A model generated the notes under the pieces. The model made no database searches and was not told the origin of the DNA. It was given only the letters and a program-made list of their open reading frames with translations. From Myxococcus stipitatus (GTDB lineage: Bacteria; Myxococcota; Myxococcia; Myxococcales; Myxococcaceae), in NCBI RefSeq assembly GCF_038561935.1, contig NZ_CP102770.1, positions 7,254,001 to 7,318,000 on the forward strand: a stretch of 64,000 bases of DNA, written 5' to 3'. The position numbers and the translations under genes are program-made. This document shows, piece by piece, positions 9,100 to 18,376 of this stretch (position 1 is the first letter of the stretch; the number at the start of each line of letters is the position of its first letter).

Positions 9100-11658
9100 A
9101 TGATGGCGGTATGGATTCAGGCGCTGCCAACGCTGGTGGCCGCCACGCAATCGGATGGCGTCGGAGGGGCGCTGTGTTGTGTGGTTGTCTCCGGGCTGGC
9201 CGCATGGGGAGGCATTGCCTGGCTCAACAAGGTCAATGCCAGGTGGAAGGCCGAGCAACTGGCCCGGTCCGGCGCAAAGGCCACGGCCCACTCCCAACCC
9301 GCGGTCGCTTCCGCGGATGCCTCCACCATTGCCCTGCGCTTCGAGACCGCGCGCGCCCCCAGGCTCTCCCCGGGCCTCGATGTCCGCATCCCGGATGAGC
9401 CACTGGCGGAGGTGCGACCCGCGGCCCCCACCCCCGCCGCGCGCCCAGAGAAGCCTGTAGAGCCCTCGCAGCCGGTCGCCGTCGCGGTGTCGACGCCCGT
9501 TCCGGACACGAAGCCTGTCGCCCCCGCGCCACGCGTCGAGGCCACGCCCACGTTGTGGCCTCCCGTTCCCGGGAAGACGGAGTGGGTTCCTCCCGGCCAG
9601 TCCGTCACCGTCGCCGGGTACACGCTCAAGGATGGAATGGTCTACGTGGGTGGGCGGCTGCGGGCCGTGAACGCCCCTGGCACCGAGCCCGCGCTCATCA
9701 ACCCGCGCCTCGAAGTGGCCTCACGCCCCAATCGCGACGGGCATGGCATGAAGTACTGGCCCTCGTACTCGGACATCTCCCCCGCCTCCCGAGCGGGTTA
9801 TCTGGAGTGGCTCGCAAGCGGGCGGCGGAGTCCCACCGCCTACATCGGGTACGTCTTCCTCTTCTTCTACGGACTGGAACGCCGAGCACTCATCGAGCTG
9901 GGCACGGACCCAGCTGCCCTCACCGAGGCCCGGCTCATCGAGGACGAGGTCCAACGCCTCCTCGAAACCCATGCGGAGAACGGCTCCTTCCGGAGCTACG
10001 CCTCGGCCTTCCTCGACGTCTTGCGCGTGCGCCGCACGGGTGAGGACGGACTCCTGAAGGAGGCCCCCCAGTTCACCCTGCGCCACGCTGGCGCGGCCTC
10101 GTTCGATGTCCGCGTGGCGGCGGGCACCGCTGCTTCAAAGGGGCTCCCCCTCCCGGCGGACTGGGCCCTCGCCTGGGCCGTGGAGGCCAGCGATACGAAG
10201 CTACGAACTCCCGCCATCCGCTGTCCCGAGGAGTTCCAGGCCCTCTTTCGCGCGCGCTATCAGCGAGACCATGGTGCGGGCATCATCCCGCGAGCGAAGA
10301 AGTCGCAGGTGGAGGCGCGCTACCAGCCCGCGAGCGCATCCTTCGCGGGCATGGTGCGCTTGGTTTCAGCCTCCGTCACCGAGGCCTCCGAAACCTCCCT
10401 CAAGCCCGTGCGTGCACTCATCGAGGACTGCTGCGAGTCACTTGAGTCCTACAGCCGTTGGGTGGGGAAGAACCCCGACGCGCGCAACAGCATGAGCGCC
10501 CTGGCGCTGCTGCCCCCCGAGCTCGCGACCTCCATGGAGGGAGGCTCGGAGGTACGGGCCCTCCGCGAGCTGCTGCGACAAGCACTCGGGAGCAAGCCCT
10601 CCGCGCCCGTGGCCGCCACCGAGCTGTTGAAGCACTGGCCCACCGCCTCCTCCAACAAGCTCTCCAAGTCCGAGGCCGTGGGTCTGGCCCAGGCCCTCGA
10701 GAAGCTGGGCTACGGCATGGAGCCCGACCCTCGAATGGGCGGCGCGGTGCTCGCCGCCGACGAGAACGCCCAGCTCTTCGCGCTGCCTCCTGACGCCCCC
10801 ACCGCCCCCACCCCCAGCTACCTGTCCGCGCTCGCGATGCTCCACCTCGCCGCCGCGGTGGCGACCGCCGATGGAACCGTCTCCATGGACGAAGTCACCC
10901 GGATGGAAGCCCTGGTGGAGGCAGCGCAAGGACTGCTCGCCTCGGAGAAGGCCCGGCTCCGGGCCCATATCGCCTGGCTGCTCGCGCGCCCCGCATCCAG
11001 TGCGGGCCACAAGAAGCGCGTGGAGGCCCTGACACCCGAGGCCCGGACGTCTCTGGGCAACCTCCTGGTCGAGGTCGCCGTGGCGGACGGCAGCGTGTCC
11101 CCCCAGGAGCTCAAGACGCTCTCGAAGCTGTACGCCATGCTCGGACTGGACGAGAGCACCGTCTACTCGCGCGTCCACGCCGCCACGGCCACGCGCCCCA
11201 CGGCGGCGACCGAGCCCGTTCCCATGCGACTGGCGGGAACCCCCGAGAAGGGCTTTGCCCTCCCCGCGCCGCCCCCGGAGAAGAGCGAGCGGCTGGCACT
11301 CGACATGCGCACCGTCCAGGCGAAGCTGGCGGAGACAGCCGCGGTCTCCAGCCTTCTGGGAAGCATCTTCGCCGAAGAAGAGGCCCCACCGCCCTCGGCC
11401 CCAACGCCCCCACCCTCGACGGAGCCGGGAGTCGCGGGCCTGGATGCCGTCCACACCTCCCTTCTTCGCGCGCTCGTCGCGAAACCGGAGTGGCCTCGGA
11501 CGGAGGTGGAGAAGCTCGCCAGCGGGCTCGGCCTGCTCCCGGACGGTGCATTGGACGTCATCAACGACGCGGCCTTCGAGGTGTGCGGCGAGCCGCTCAT
11601 CGAGGGCGACGAAATGCTTCAGCTCAATGAACAAGCGGTCAAGGAGATGGTGCCATGA
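9100..11658 (+). CDS. Membrane-anchored TerB-N/TerB/TerB-C protein
   Basis: An 852-residue protein preceded by GGGGAG. A hydrophobic helix at about residues 25-45 should anchor it in the inner membrane, followed by a Pro/Ala-rich linker to about 150. Residues 153-390 match the TerB-N domain (MKYWPSYSDISPASRAGYLEWL, then YVFLFFYGLERRAL). Residues 573-690 form a TerB helical domain with the acidic metal-binding type motif ATADGTVSMDE and a second ADGSVSPQE. Residues 775-852 fit TerB-C. TerB proteins are known from tellurite and stress-response systems. Those with TerB-N and TerB-C are reported next to ATPases and helicases thought to process nucleic acids. Its stop overlaps the ATPase start (ATGA), so this is the first gene of the operon and possibly its membrane platform. 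Confidence 0.9.
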   Translation: MMAVWIQALPTLVAATQSDGVGGALCCVVVSGLAAWGGIAWLNKVNARWKAEQLARSGAKATAHSQPAVASADASTIALRFETARAPRLSPGLDVRIPDEPLAEVRPAAPTPAARPEKPVEPSQPVAVAVSTPVPDTKPVAPAPRVEATPTLWPPVPGKTEWVPPGQSVTVAGYTLKDGMVYVGGRLRAVNAPGTEPALINPRLEVASRPNRDGHGMKYWPSYSDISPASRAGYLEWLASGRRSPTAYIGYVFLFFYGLERRALIELGTDPAALTEARLIEDEVQRLLETHAENGSFRSYASAFLDVLRVRRTGEDGLLKEAPQFTLRHAGAASFDVRVAAGTAASKGLPLPADWALAWAVEASDTKLRTPAIRCPEEFQALFRARYQRDHGAGIIPRAKKSQVEARYQPASASFAGMVRLVSASVTEASETSLKPVRALIEDCCESLESYSRWVGKNPDARNSMSALALLPPELATSMEGGSEVRALRELLRQALGSKPSAPVAATELLKHWPTASSNKLSKSEAVGLAQALEKLGYGMEPDPRMGGAVLAADENAQLFALPPDAPTAPTPSYLSALAMLHLAAAVATADGTVSMDEVTRMEALVEAAQGLLASEKARLRAHIAWLLARPASSAGHKKRVEALTPEARTSLGNLLVEVAVADGSVSPQELKTLSKLYAMLGLDESTVYSRVHAATATRPTAATEPVPMRLAGTPEKGFALPAPPPEKSERLALDMRTVQAKLAETAAVSSLLGSIFAEEEAPPPSAPTPPPSTEPGVAGLDAVHTSLLRALVAKPEWPRTEVEKLASGLGLLPDGALDVINDAAFEVCGEPLIEGDEMLQLNEQAVKEMVP

Positions 11659-12995
11659 CGGACGCGACGCCCCAGGGACGCATCAGGCCGAAGGACCGGG
11701 ATGCCATCGTCCAGTCGCTGCGCGCGGGAGTCGTGCCTCGCGTGGGCCAACAGCACATCCAGGTGGGCCGCGTGGAGGAGGTCCGCGCCCTGGTCCGCGA
11801 CGTGGAGCGAATCGCCGAGGGCGGAAGCGCCATCCGCTTCGTCATCGGCGAGTACGGCTCGGGCAAGACGTTCTTCCTCAACCTCATCCGCTCCATCGCC
11901 CTGGAGAAGCGGCTGGTCACCCTGCACGCGGACCTCAACCCCGACCGGCGCCTCCACGCGACGGACGGCAAGGCCCGCAGCCTCTATGCGGAGCTGATGC
12001 GCAACCTGGCCACCCGGGCCCGTCCCGAGGGCGGTGCGCTCGCGAGCGTCGTGGAGCGCTTCGTCTCCAGCGCTCTCACGGACGCCAAGGCCCGCGCGCT
12101 GAACCCCGAGGTCGTCATCCGGGAGAAGCTCGCCTCGCTCTCGGAGCTGGTCGGGGGCTATGACTTCGCGGAGGTCATCGCCGCGTACTGGCGCGGCCAT
12201 GACAGCGGCAACGAGGTGCTCAAGGCCGACGCCGTGAAGTGGCTGCGCGGCGAGTTCTCGACGCGCACCGATGCACGCAAGGCGCTGGGGGTCCGCACCA
12301 TCATCGACGACGCGGATGTCTACGACCAGCTGAAGCTCCTGGGCCGCTTCGTCCGGCTGTCTGGCTACGACGGCCTGCTGGTGTGCCTGGATGAGCTGGT
12401 CAACCTCTACAAGATGTCCAACACCAAGGCCCGCGCGTCCAACTACGAGCAGATCCTCCGCATCCTCAATGACTGCCTCCAGGGCAGCGCCGAGGGACTG
12501 GGATTCATCCTGGGAGGAACCCCCGAGTTCCTCATGGACACCCGCCGCGGCCTCTACAGCTACGAGGCCCTCCAGTCTCGCCTGGCCCAGAACACCTTCG
12601 CGGTGGGGCACCTGGTCGACTACAGCTCGCCGGTGCTCCGGTTGGCCAACCTCACGCCCGAGGACTTGTACGTCCTGCTCACCAAGCTGCGACACGTCTA
12701 CTCCGCCGGGGACGCGTCCGCGCAGCGACTGCCCGACGAGGGACTCCAGGGCTTCATGACCCACTGCTCCGAGCGCATCGGCGAGGCCTACTTCCGCACG
12801 CCTCGGAGCACCGTGACGGCCTTCATCAATCTGCTGGCCGTGCTCGAGCAGAACCCGAGCGCGGACTGGAAGGAGCTGCTCGGGGGCGTGGAGCTCGCCG
12901 CGGACGTCAATCCCGACCTGGCGCCTCTGGCCGAGATGGAGGCGGTGGGTCCCACGGGCGGAGCGGACGATGAGCTCGCATCCTTCAAGCTCTGA
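11655..12995 (+). CDS. BrxC/BrxD-type P-loop ATPase (DUF2791-like)
   Basis: A 446-residue AAA-type ATPase whose ATG overlaps the TerB stop by four bases. The N-terminus (RPKDRDAIVQSLRAGVVPRV) and the Walker A segment GEYGSGKTFFL at about 65-74 are typical of the BrxC/BrxD family. Walker B is GLLVCLDEL at 240-248. In BREX type systems such ATPases work with helicases in phage defence. Here no BREX methyltransferase or PglZ alkaline-phosphatase-like gene is present, so this is not a BREX locus. It probably couples ATP hydrolysis to the neighbouring helicase. Its 3' end overlaps the helicase gene by 26 bases. Confidence 0.9.
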   Translation: MTDATPQGRIRPKDRDAIVQSLRAGVVPRVGQQHIQVGRVEEVRALVRDVERIAEGGSAIRFVIGEYGSGKTFFLNLIRSIALEKRLVTLHADLNPDRRLHATDGKARSLYAELMRNLATRARPEGGALASVVERFVSSALTDAKARALNPEVVIREKLASLSELVGGYDFAEVIAAYWRGHDSGNEVLKADAVKWLRGEFSTRTDARKALGVRTIIDDADVYDQLKLLGRFVRLSGYDGLLVCLDELVNLYKMSNTKARASNYEQILRILNDCLQGSAEGLGFILGGTPEFLMDTRRGLYSYEALQSRLAQNTFAVGHLVDYSSPVLRLANLTPEDLYVLLTKLRHVYSAGDASAQRLPDEGLQGFMTHCSERIGEAYFRTPRSTVTAFINLLAVLEQNPSADWKELLGGVELAADVNPDLAPLAEMEAVGPTGGADDELASFKL

Positions 12996-15201
12996 CCCGG
13001 GTGGCTCCGCGTCGAGCGCCTTCCACCGGCTGCACCTCCAGGTGCGGCGCTGGGTGTGGAGTCAGGGGTGGAAGGAGCTGCGCGGCATCCAGGAGGCGGC
13101 CATCGCCCCCATCCTCGAGGGGACACAGGACGTCATCCTCTCCGCGTCGACGGCCAGCGGGAAGACGGAGGCCGCGTTCCTCCCCATCTGCAGCCGGCTC
13201 GCCGAGGATTCGGGGGGCAGTGTGCGCGCCATCTACATCGGCCCGCTCAAGGCACTCATCAACGACCAGTTCGAGCGGCTCGACGGACTCTGCGAGGGGC
13301 TGGGCATCCCCGTGCACCGCTGGCACGGAGATGTGTCCCAGGGCCACAAGACACGGCTGCTCAAGTCTCCCGCCGGAGTCCTCCTCATCACGCCCGAGTC
13401 GCTCGAGGCGCTCTTCATCCGGCAGGGCTCTGCGCTCGCGGGCCTGTTCTCCAAGCTGGAGCACATCGTCATCGACGAGCTGCATGCGTTCATCGGCACC
13501 GAGCGGGGCTGCCAGCTCCAGTCGCTCCTCCACCGGATCGAGCTGACCTTGCGCCGCACCGTGCCCCGGGTGGGGCTCAGCGCCACCCTGGGCGACATGT
13601 CGCTGGCCGCGGAGTTCCTCCGGCCCGGGGCGGGCCCGCGGGTCCGGCTCTGCAACTCCGACGCGGGAGGGGGCGAGCTGCGCCTCCAGCTTCGGGGCTA
13701 TCGCAAGCGCTCGCCCGATGCGCGGCGGGGCACGAACGAGGACGAGGAGCCCACCGACGGACTTCCCGAGGATGAGCACGACGTGGGAGCGCACCTCTTC
13801 AAGACGCTGAGAGGGACGCACAACCTCGTGTTCGCCAACAGCCGGGCCAACGTCGAGTTCTACGCGGACCTGCTGCGCCGCCTGTGTGAAGACGCACGGC
13901 TGCCCAACGAGTTCTTCCCGCACCACGGCAACCTCTCCAAGGAGCTGCGCGAGGAAGCGGAGGCCGCGCTCAAGGCGAAGCAGCGCCCCGTCAGCCTCGT
14001 GTGCACGACGACGCTGGAGATGGGCATCGACGTGGGTGCCGTGCAGAGCATCGCGCAGGTGGGGGTACCGCCCTCCGTGGCCAGCCTCCGTCAGCGACTG
14101 GGCCGCAGCGGTCGGAAGGGAGGCCCCGCGGTGCTTCGGCTCTACCTTCAGGAAGTGGAGCTGACGAGCACCAGCCCGCTGTCAGACCAGCTCCGCGTGC
14201 GCCTGGTCCAGTCAGTGGCCATGCTCGAGCTGCTCCTGGCGAACTGGTTCGAGCCTCCCGCCTCGGGCGCCTTCCACTTCTCCACGCTCGTGCAGCAGCT
14301 GCTCTCGCTCATCGCCCAGCATGGCGGCGTCAAGGCGGGCGAGGCCTTCCTGGCACTGTGCCACCAGGGGCCCTTCGCGCAGGTGTCTCGCGAGGACTTC
14401 GTGCGCTTCCTGCGAGGCCTGGGACAGCGGGAGCTGCTCTCGCAGTCCTCGGACGGGACGCTGCTGCTGGGCCGCGTGGGCGAGCGGCTCGTCAACCACT
14501 ACAGCTTCTATGCGGCCTTCGCCTCGGTGGAGGAGTTCCGGCTGGTGGCCGGAGGTCGCACGCTGGGCACGATGCCCATCGACCAGCCGCTCTTCGTCGG
14601 CACGTACCTCATCTTCGGCGGACGGCGGTGGCGCGTGCTCGCCGTGCAGGGAGACGAGAAGGTCGTGGAGCTGGAGCCCGCGCCCGCGGGGCGCGTCCCC
14701 ATGTTCGAGTCCACCGGATTGGGCGGTGTGCATGACCGCGTCCGGGAGCAGATGCGTGCCGTCTACGCGAGTGACAGCCTCCCGCTTTATCTGGATGCGC
14801 GGGCGCAGGACCTGTTGACGGAGGCTCGCGCGACCTTCCAGCGATGGAGGCTCACCGAGCGCTCCATCGTCACCTCGGGGCGGGAGGTCCATGTCTTTCC
14901 CTGGGCTGGTGACGCGGTGGTGCACACGCTGGCGCTCGCGCTGCAGTCCCGGGGGCTGTCGGTGGAGACCTTGGGGCCTGTCCTCTGCGTGGAGGCACAG
15001 CAGTCCGACGTGGAGCGTGCCCTGCGTGCACTCGTGGCGGAGGGTCCCCCTCGGGCCGAGTCCCTCACCGCCCACGTGGTGAACATGGCGCTCGAGAAAC
15101 ATGACGGCTTCGTGCCGGAGGACCTGCTCGCCCGCGACTACGCCGCTCGCTACCTGGACGTCCAGGGTGCATGGCGCGCCGCCCAGCAGGTGCTGCAGTG
15201 A
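12970..15201 (+). CDS. Lhr-like DEAD/DEAH superfamily II helicase
   Basis: A 743-residue helicase. Motif I is STASGKTEAAF (about 59-69), motif II IDELHAFIG (168-176), motif III LSATLGD, and motif VI QRLGRSGRKGG (375-385). The arrangement resembles the core of Lhr and of helicases near BREX and similar defence loci. The C-terminal 350 residues contain winged-helix-like and beta segments of unclear fold. The substrate is DNA or RNA; direction and specificity cannot be read from the sequence. It starts inside the ATPase gene, so their synthesis is likely translationally coupled. Confidence 0.9.
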   Translation: MSSHPSSSDPGGSASSAFHRLHLQVRRWVWSQGWKELRGIQEAAIAPILEGTQDVILSASTASGKTEAAFLPICSRLAEDSGGSVRAIYIGPLKALINDQFERLDGLCEGLGIPVHRWHGDVSQGHKTRLLKSPAGVLLITPESLEALFIRQGSALAGLFSKLEHIVIDELHAFIGTERGCQLQSLLHRIELTLRRTVPRVGLSATLGDMSLAAEFLRPGAGPRVRLCNSDAGGGELRLQLRGYRKRSPDARRGTNEDEEPTDGLPEDEHDVGAHLFKTLRGTHNLVFANSRANVEFYADLLRRLCEDARLPNEFFPHHGNLSKELREEAEAALKAKQRPVSLVCTTTLEMGIDVGAVQSIAQVGVPPSVASLRQRLGRSGRKGGPAVLRLYLQEVELTSTSPLSDQLRVRLVQSVAMLELLLANWFEPPASGAFHFSTLVQQLLSLIAQHGGVKAGEAFLALCHQGPFAQVSREDFVRFLRGLGQRELLSQSSDGTLLLGRVGERLVNHYSFYAAFASVEEFRLVAGGRTLGTMPIDQPLFVGTYLIFGGRRWRVLAVQGDEKVVELEPAPAGRVPMFESTGLGGVHDRVREQMRAVYASDSLPLYLDARAQDLLTEARATFQRWRLTERSIVTSGREVHVFPWAGDAVVHTLALALQSRGLSVETLGPVLCVEAQQSDVERALRALVAEGPPRAESLTAHVVNMALEKHDGFVPEDLLARDYAARYLDVQGAWRAAQQVLQ

Positions 15202-15229
15202 CGCATCCCCTGACGAGGCCTTGTTCCCC

Positions 15230-17467
15230 ATGAGCCGTCCCTCTCACGCCCCCCAGGCCACCGACGCGATGCCCCCCGTGGACGCGGAGGCCATCAAGCA
15301 CGCCGCCGTCCAGGCCTTCGCGGAGTGGACGCGGCGCCTGCCCGTCCCTCCCGCGAATCCCACGGATTTCATCCGCTCCGTGGAGCCCCTGGCGCGCAGG
15401 GCCTGTCGGCTCTACTCCACCATCACCGAGAGGCAGGTGGTGTGGAAGGAAGGCGCGACCCAAGGCTCGCCGCGCGTCACCGGTCTGCGGCGGCAAGCGG
15501 ACAGCGTCGACCCCTGGGCGGAGACACATGCGAGCCTCCGCGAGAGCAGTCTCTCCATTCTCGAGTGCACGCCGTGCGGAGGGCGAGGCACGGTCTCCTG
15601 CTCCAACTGCGGAGGCCGGGAGCACGTCCAATGCTCCCACTGCAAGGGCTCCCGGAAGGCCTATGGCTATGCCTCGAACGGTTCGCACCGGCTCATGAAC
15701 TGCAGGTCCTGCGGTGCACGGGGGATGGTGCCGTGCCCGAGCTGCCGTTCGGGGCAGGTGACGTGCTCGACGTGCCAGGGCCGAGGAAGACAGCAGCGAT
15801 GGCTCGAGTTCATCGAGTCGGTCCGGTTCGACTTCCTGGTGATGCTGGAGGACGAGGAGCTGCGCCGGCTGCTGTGGACGAAGGGGGACATGGAGAAGGA
15901 CGCGAAGCTCCTGGGTGAAATCAGCGCGAACAGCGTGCTCACCCGGGAGAAGGTCGCGCCGCATCTCCCAGAGGACTGGCTTCAGGAGCACTGGGGAAAG
16001 ACGCAGGTCAGGCTCAAGCCTCACGAGCGAGTGACTCGCCAGAGCTTCCAGGTCTTCGAGACACCCGCGGCACGCGTCACCTACACCATCGCGAATGCGC
16101 CCCCCACGACCGTTGAGTTCGAGGGTCAGCGGATGCTCGCGCCACCGACCTCCGAGGACCATCAGTTCGCGGCCCGCGCCCGAAAGGTCCGCGCGGCGCG
16201 AATGATGCTCATCGCCCTGTCCGTGGGCATCCCGCTGCTCTACCTCCTGAGAGGCGCCTACTTCTGGAACGCCTCGTGGGTGGGGCTGAGCGCGTTCCTC
16301 GGTTCGTCCGCCATTCTGGCCGAGCGCTTCGTCCGGGATGGAACCTTGGGGCAGAAGAAGAAGGCCCGCAGCTGGGGCGTCGGCGCGGCCGTGTCCGCGC
16401 TCCTCGCTGGCGTCATGGCCTTGAGCGCGGAGCCCCGCCTCGGCGATGCCCGACGGCACATCCAGGAAGGACGCCTCGACACAGCCAGGACGGAGCTGCT
16501 CGCCCTGGGCGGGCCTGAAGCTCGCGCGCTCCAGAAGGAGTGGACGGACCTCCACCTGGCCCATGCGCTCCAGCAGCGACAGGTGGACGAGGTCGTCAAG
16601 GATGCCCTCCTGTTGAAGCCCGGCACCTCCGCGCGCTCGAAGGTCGACCAGCACCTCCTGGCCCTCACCCGGCAACAGGTCCTCGCGGCCCTCGAGCGCG
16701 ATGAGGTGGGCAGCGCCTCGACCCTGCTCGCCTCCGCCAGACCCGTGCTCGAGCTGGGATTCTCGAAAGACCTCGGGGAGCTGACCGCGCGCATCCATGA
16801 CGCGGAGCATGCGGCCTGCACGACGGCCCCCTGCCGCTGGAAGGCACTCTCGGCCGCGCATCGCGCCGAGCCCACGCCGAATCGGGAGAATCAGCTCGGA
16901 CGCGTCCGTGCGACGCTCGTGGCGCATCTGACGCCCGCGCCCCGCCCCAAGGTCGCCACCCTGGAGTGGGTCCAGCATCTCCACAAGACGGCCGCACTCG
17001 CCCGAGAGCTCGGAACCCCGTCCGCCGATGCGCAGCTGGGCGAGCACGTACGCCAGGCCGAGGTGTGGGCACGAGAGGAGCAGGAGCGGATTCCCCTCAT
17101 CGGCGCCGAGCGCGCCGTGGCCATCTCCCTGCTGCAACTGACGGCGGGAAGCACCCCGGACCTCCTGTCGAAGACCACCGGGTCCGTCTCGCTCTCATGT
17201 GTCTTGAAGAATGGGCGCTGCGTGGGTGCGTATCTGGTGGGGGCGGAGAAAGAGGGGCGAGTCCTCAATCACTCGAAGCGCGCCGAGGCCACGAAGGAGC
17301 TGCTCTCTCGAGTCTTGGGGCACCCGGTCGAGCTGCCCAGCGCCCCATCCTCCCGAAGCGGAAGAGCCCCCACCCAGTCCACCTGGAAGGATGGCGGCGT
17401 GACACTCCTGGCGAGATGGAACGGGACGTATCTGGTCGAGCTGCGTGTCGGTGAGGTGAAGCCATGA
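15230..17467 (+). CDS. Membrane protein with DnaJ-type zinc-finger repeats
   Basis: A 745-residue protein starting MSRPSHAPQA. An upstream start inside the helicase gene (15101) is rejected because it gives unrelated residues. Six CxxC pairs lie at Cys113/116, 124/127, 135/138, 158/161, 169/172 and 179/182, several followed by GxG as in the DnaJ cysteine-rich domain, so two or three zinc sites are expected. Three hydrophobic segments (about 325-342, 346-365, 381-400) span the membrane. The remaining 340 residues are helical and TPR-like, and then form a beta-rich C-terminal region. No J-domain is present. The start is 28 bases after the helicase stop and its stop overlaps hxsA, so it physically bridges the helicase and Hxs halves of the operon. 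Its function is unknown; a chaperone or scaffold role is inferred. Confidence 0.8.
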   Translation: MSRPSHAPQATDAMPPVDAEAIKHAAVQAFAEWTRRLPVPPANPTDFIRSVEPLARRACRLYSTITERQVVWKEGATQGSPRVTGLRRQADSVDPWAETHASLRESSLSILECTPCGGRGTVSCSNCGGREHVQCSHCKGSRKAYGYASNGSHRLMNCRSCGARGMVPCPSCRSGQVTCSTCQGRGRQQRWLEFIESVRFDFLVMLEDEELRRLLWTKGDMEKDAKLLGEISANSVLTREKVAPHLPEDWLQEHWGKTQVRLKPHERVTRQSFQVFETPAARVTYTIANAPPTTVEFEGQRMLAPPTSEDHQFAARARKVRAARMMLIALSVGIPLLYLLRGAYFWNASWVGLSAFLGSSAILAERFVRDGTLGQKKKARSWGVGAAVSALLAGVMALSAEPRLGDARRHIQEGRLDTARTELLALGGPEARALQKEWTDLHLAHALQQRQVDEVVKDALLLKPGTSARSKVDQHLLALTRQQVLAALERDEVGSASTLLASARPVLELGFSKDLGELTARIHDAEHAACTTAPCRWKALSAAHRAEPTPNRENQLGRVRATLVAHLTPAPRPKVATLEWVQHLHKTAALARELGTPSADAQLGEHVRQAEVWAREEQERIPLIGAERAVAISLLQLTAGSTPDLLSKTTGSVSLSCVLKNGRCVGAYLVGAEKEGRVLNHSKRAEATKELLSRVLGHPVELPSAPSSRSGRAPTQSTWKDGGVTLLARWNGTYLVELRVGEVKP

Positions 17468-18000
17468 ATCCCAAATCCCCCCGATTGCTCTCCGTTGGAG
17501 CAGCGCTCATGGGACTGCTCGGAGGCGCCGCACCGTCGGGCCTGCTCGTGCCGGGCATCGAGCTCCAGGCCGCTCAGCCCACCTGGAGGCGGCGCGATGA
17601 AGAGGACTCGCGCGACGAGCTGCTGCTCGTCGTTCCACCCACCAACAGCCAGATTCTGCTCGCGGGCCATCGCTCGCACCGCTCCCACTCCTCGCACAGC
17701 AGTCACTACTCCGGCAGCCGCAGCAGGAGCCGAGGCTCCGGAGGTGGTGGCTACTACGTCCCCGCCTCGGAGCCAGAGCCACCATCGCCTCCGCCCAAGC
17801 CCGCTTCGGTGTTCTTCGTCGCCTACCCCGGTGGCCGCATCTTCGTCGACGACAAGCCCGCGGGAGTGGACGTGACGACGGTCATGAAGTTGTCGGCGGG
17901 CAAGCACACGGTCCGCGTCGAGAACCAGTTCATCGGCACCACCACGGTCGAGGTGGAGCTGGTCGCGGGTCAGACGGGCCACGTCACGATTGAATGGTGA
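17464..18000 (+). CDS. hxsA: His-Xaa-Ser repeat precursor protein HxsA with PEGA-like C-terminus
   Basis: A 178-residue protein whose ATG overlaps the previous stop (ATGA). The N-terminus (LLSVGAALMGLLGGAAPSG) is a probable signal or membrane segment. Residues 69-83 are five consecutive perfect His-Xaa-Ser triplets: HRS, HRS, HSS, HSS, HYS. They are followed by a Ser/Arg/Gly-rich linker. This is the defining feature of HxsA, the presumed substrate of the HxsB and HxsC radical SAM enzymes. Residues about 113-178 form a PEGA-like beta domain (GGRIFVDDKPAGVDVTTVMKL), which would place the modified repeats next to a surface or envelope-binding module. The modification made on the repeats is not shown by sequence. 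Confidence 0.88.
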   Translation: MNPKSPRLLSVGAALMGLLGGAAPSGLLVPGIELQAAQPTWRRRDEEDSRDELLLVVPPTNSQILLAGHRSHRSHSSHSSHYSGSRSRSRGSGGGGYYVPASEPEPPSPPPKPASVFFVAYPGGRIFVDDKPAGVDVTTVMKLSAGKHTVRVENQFIGTTTVEVELVAGQTGHVTIEW

Positions 18001-18011
18001 GGAGCGGACAC

Positions 18012-18362
18012 GTGACGACGAAGGACACCCAGACGCAGCCTCCTTTCATCTTCCGGGACGGAGCCGTTCAAGCCGTCCTCGACCTGCGCGTCTACCGACT
18101 CGCGGCGATTCAGAAGTCCGCCTACCGCTTCGCGGAGCGGTGCACCGCGGTGCTCGGCTCGCCGGACGCGGACCGGATTCCTGTCCGCTTCGCCTTCCCG
18201 CCCGCCATCACCGAGCAGGATGCATTGGAGACCGTGCGGCTGTTCTTCCAGGAGCTGCTGGACCAGGAGCTGCGAGAGCAGGTGGGTGACGAGACCCGCG
18301 CCCTGCGAGCGTTGATTGTCGCGCAGGCCTTCTCTCGCACCGACCTGATTCGCCAGGACTGA
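18012..18362 (+). CDS. hxsD: His-Xaa-Ser system protein HxsD
   Basis: A 116-residue protein. The GTG at 18012 is chosen because GGAG lies eight bases upstream and it starts cleanly after hxsA; an ATG at 17994 overlaps hxsA. The sequence VLDLRVYRLAAIQKSAYRFAE and the later ALIVAQAFSRTDLI fit the small HxsD family, which always travels with HxsB and HxsC. HxsD has no known catalytic motif and may be a peptide-binding or recognition partner (inference). It lies between precursor and maturases, 14 bases before hxsB. Confidence 0.85.
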   Translation: MTTKDTQTQPPFIFRDGAVQAVLDLRVYRLAAIQKSAYRFAERCTAVLGSPDADRIPVRFAFPPAITEQDALETVRLFFQELLDQELREQVGDETRALRALIVAQAFSRTDLIRQD

Positions 18363-18376
18363 GGCCGACGCACGCC

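Noticed and set aside
9100..15201. BREX locus
   Set aside because: The ATPase and helicase types occur in BREX, but there is no PglX-type methyltransferase, PglZ or BrxL/Lon-like gene.
15065..17137. Minus-strand frame of 690 codons across the zinc-finger gene
   Set aside because: Shadow frame; the plus-strand CxxC series and membrane helices are clearly real.
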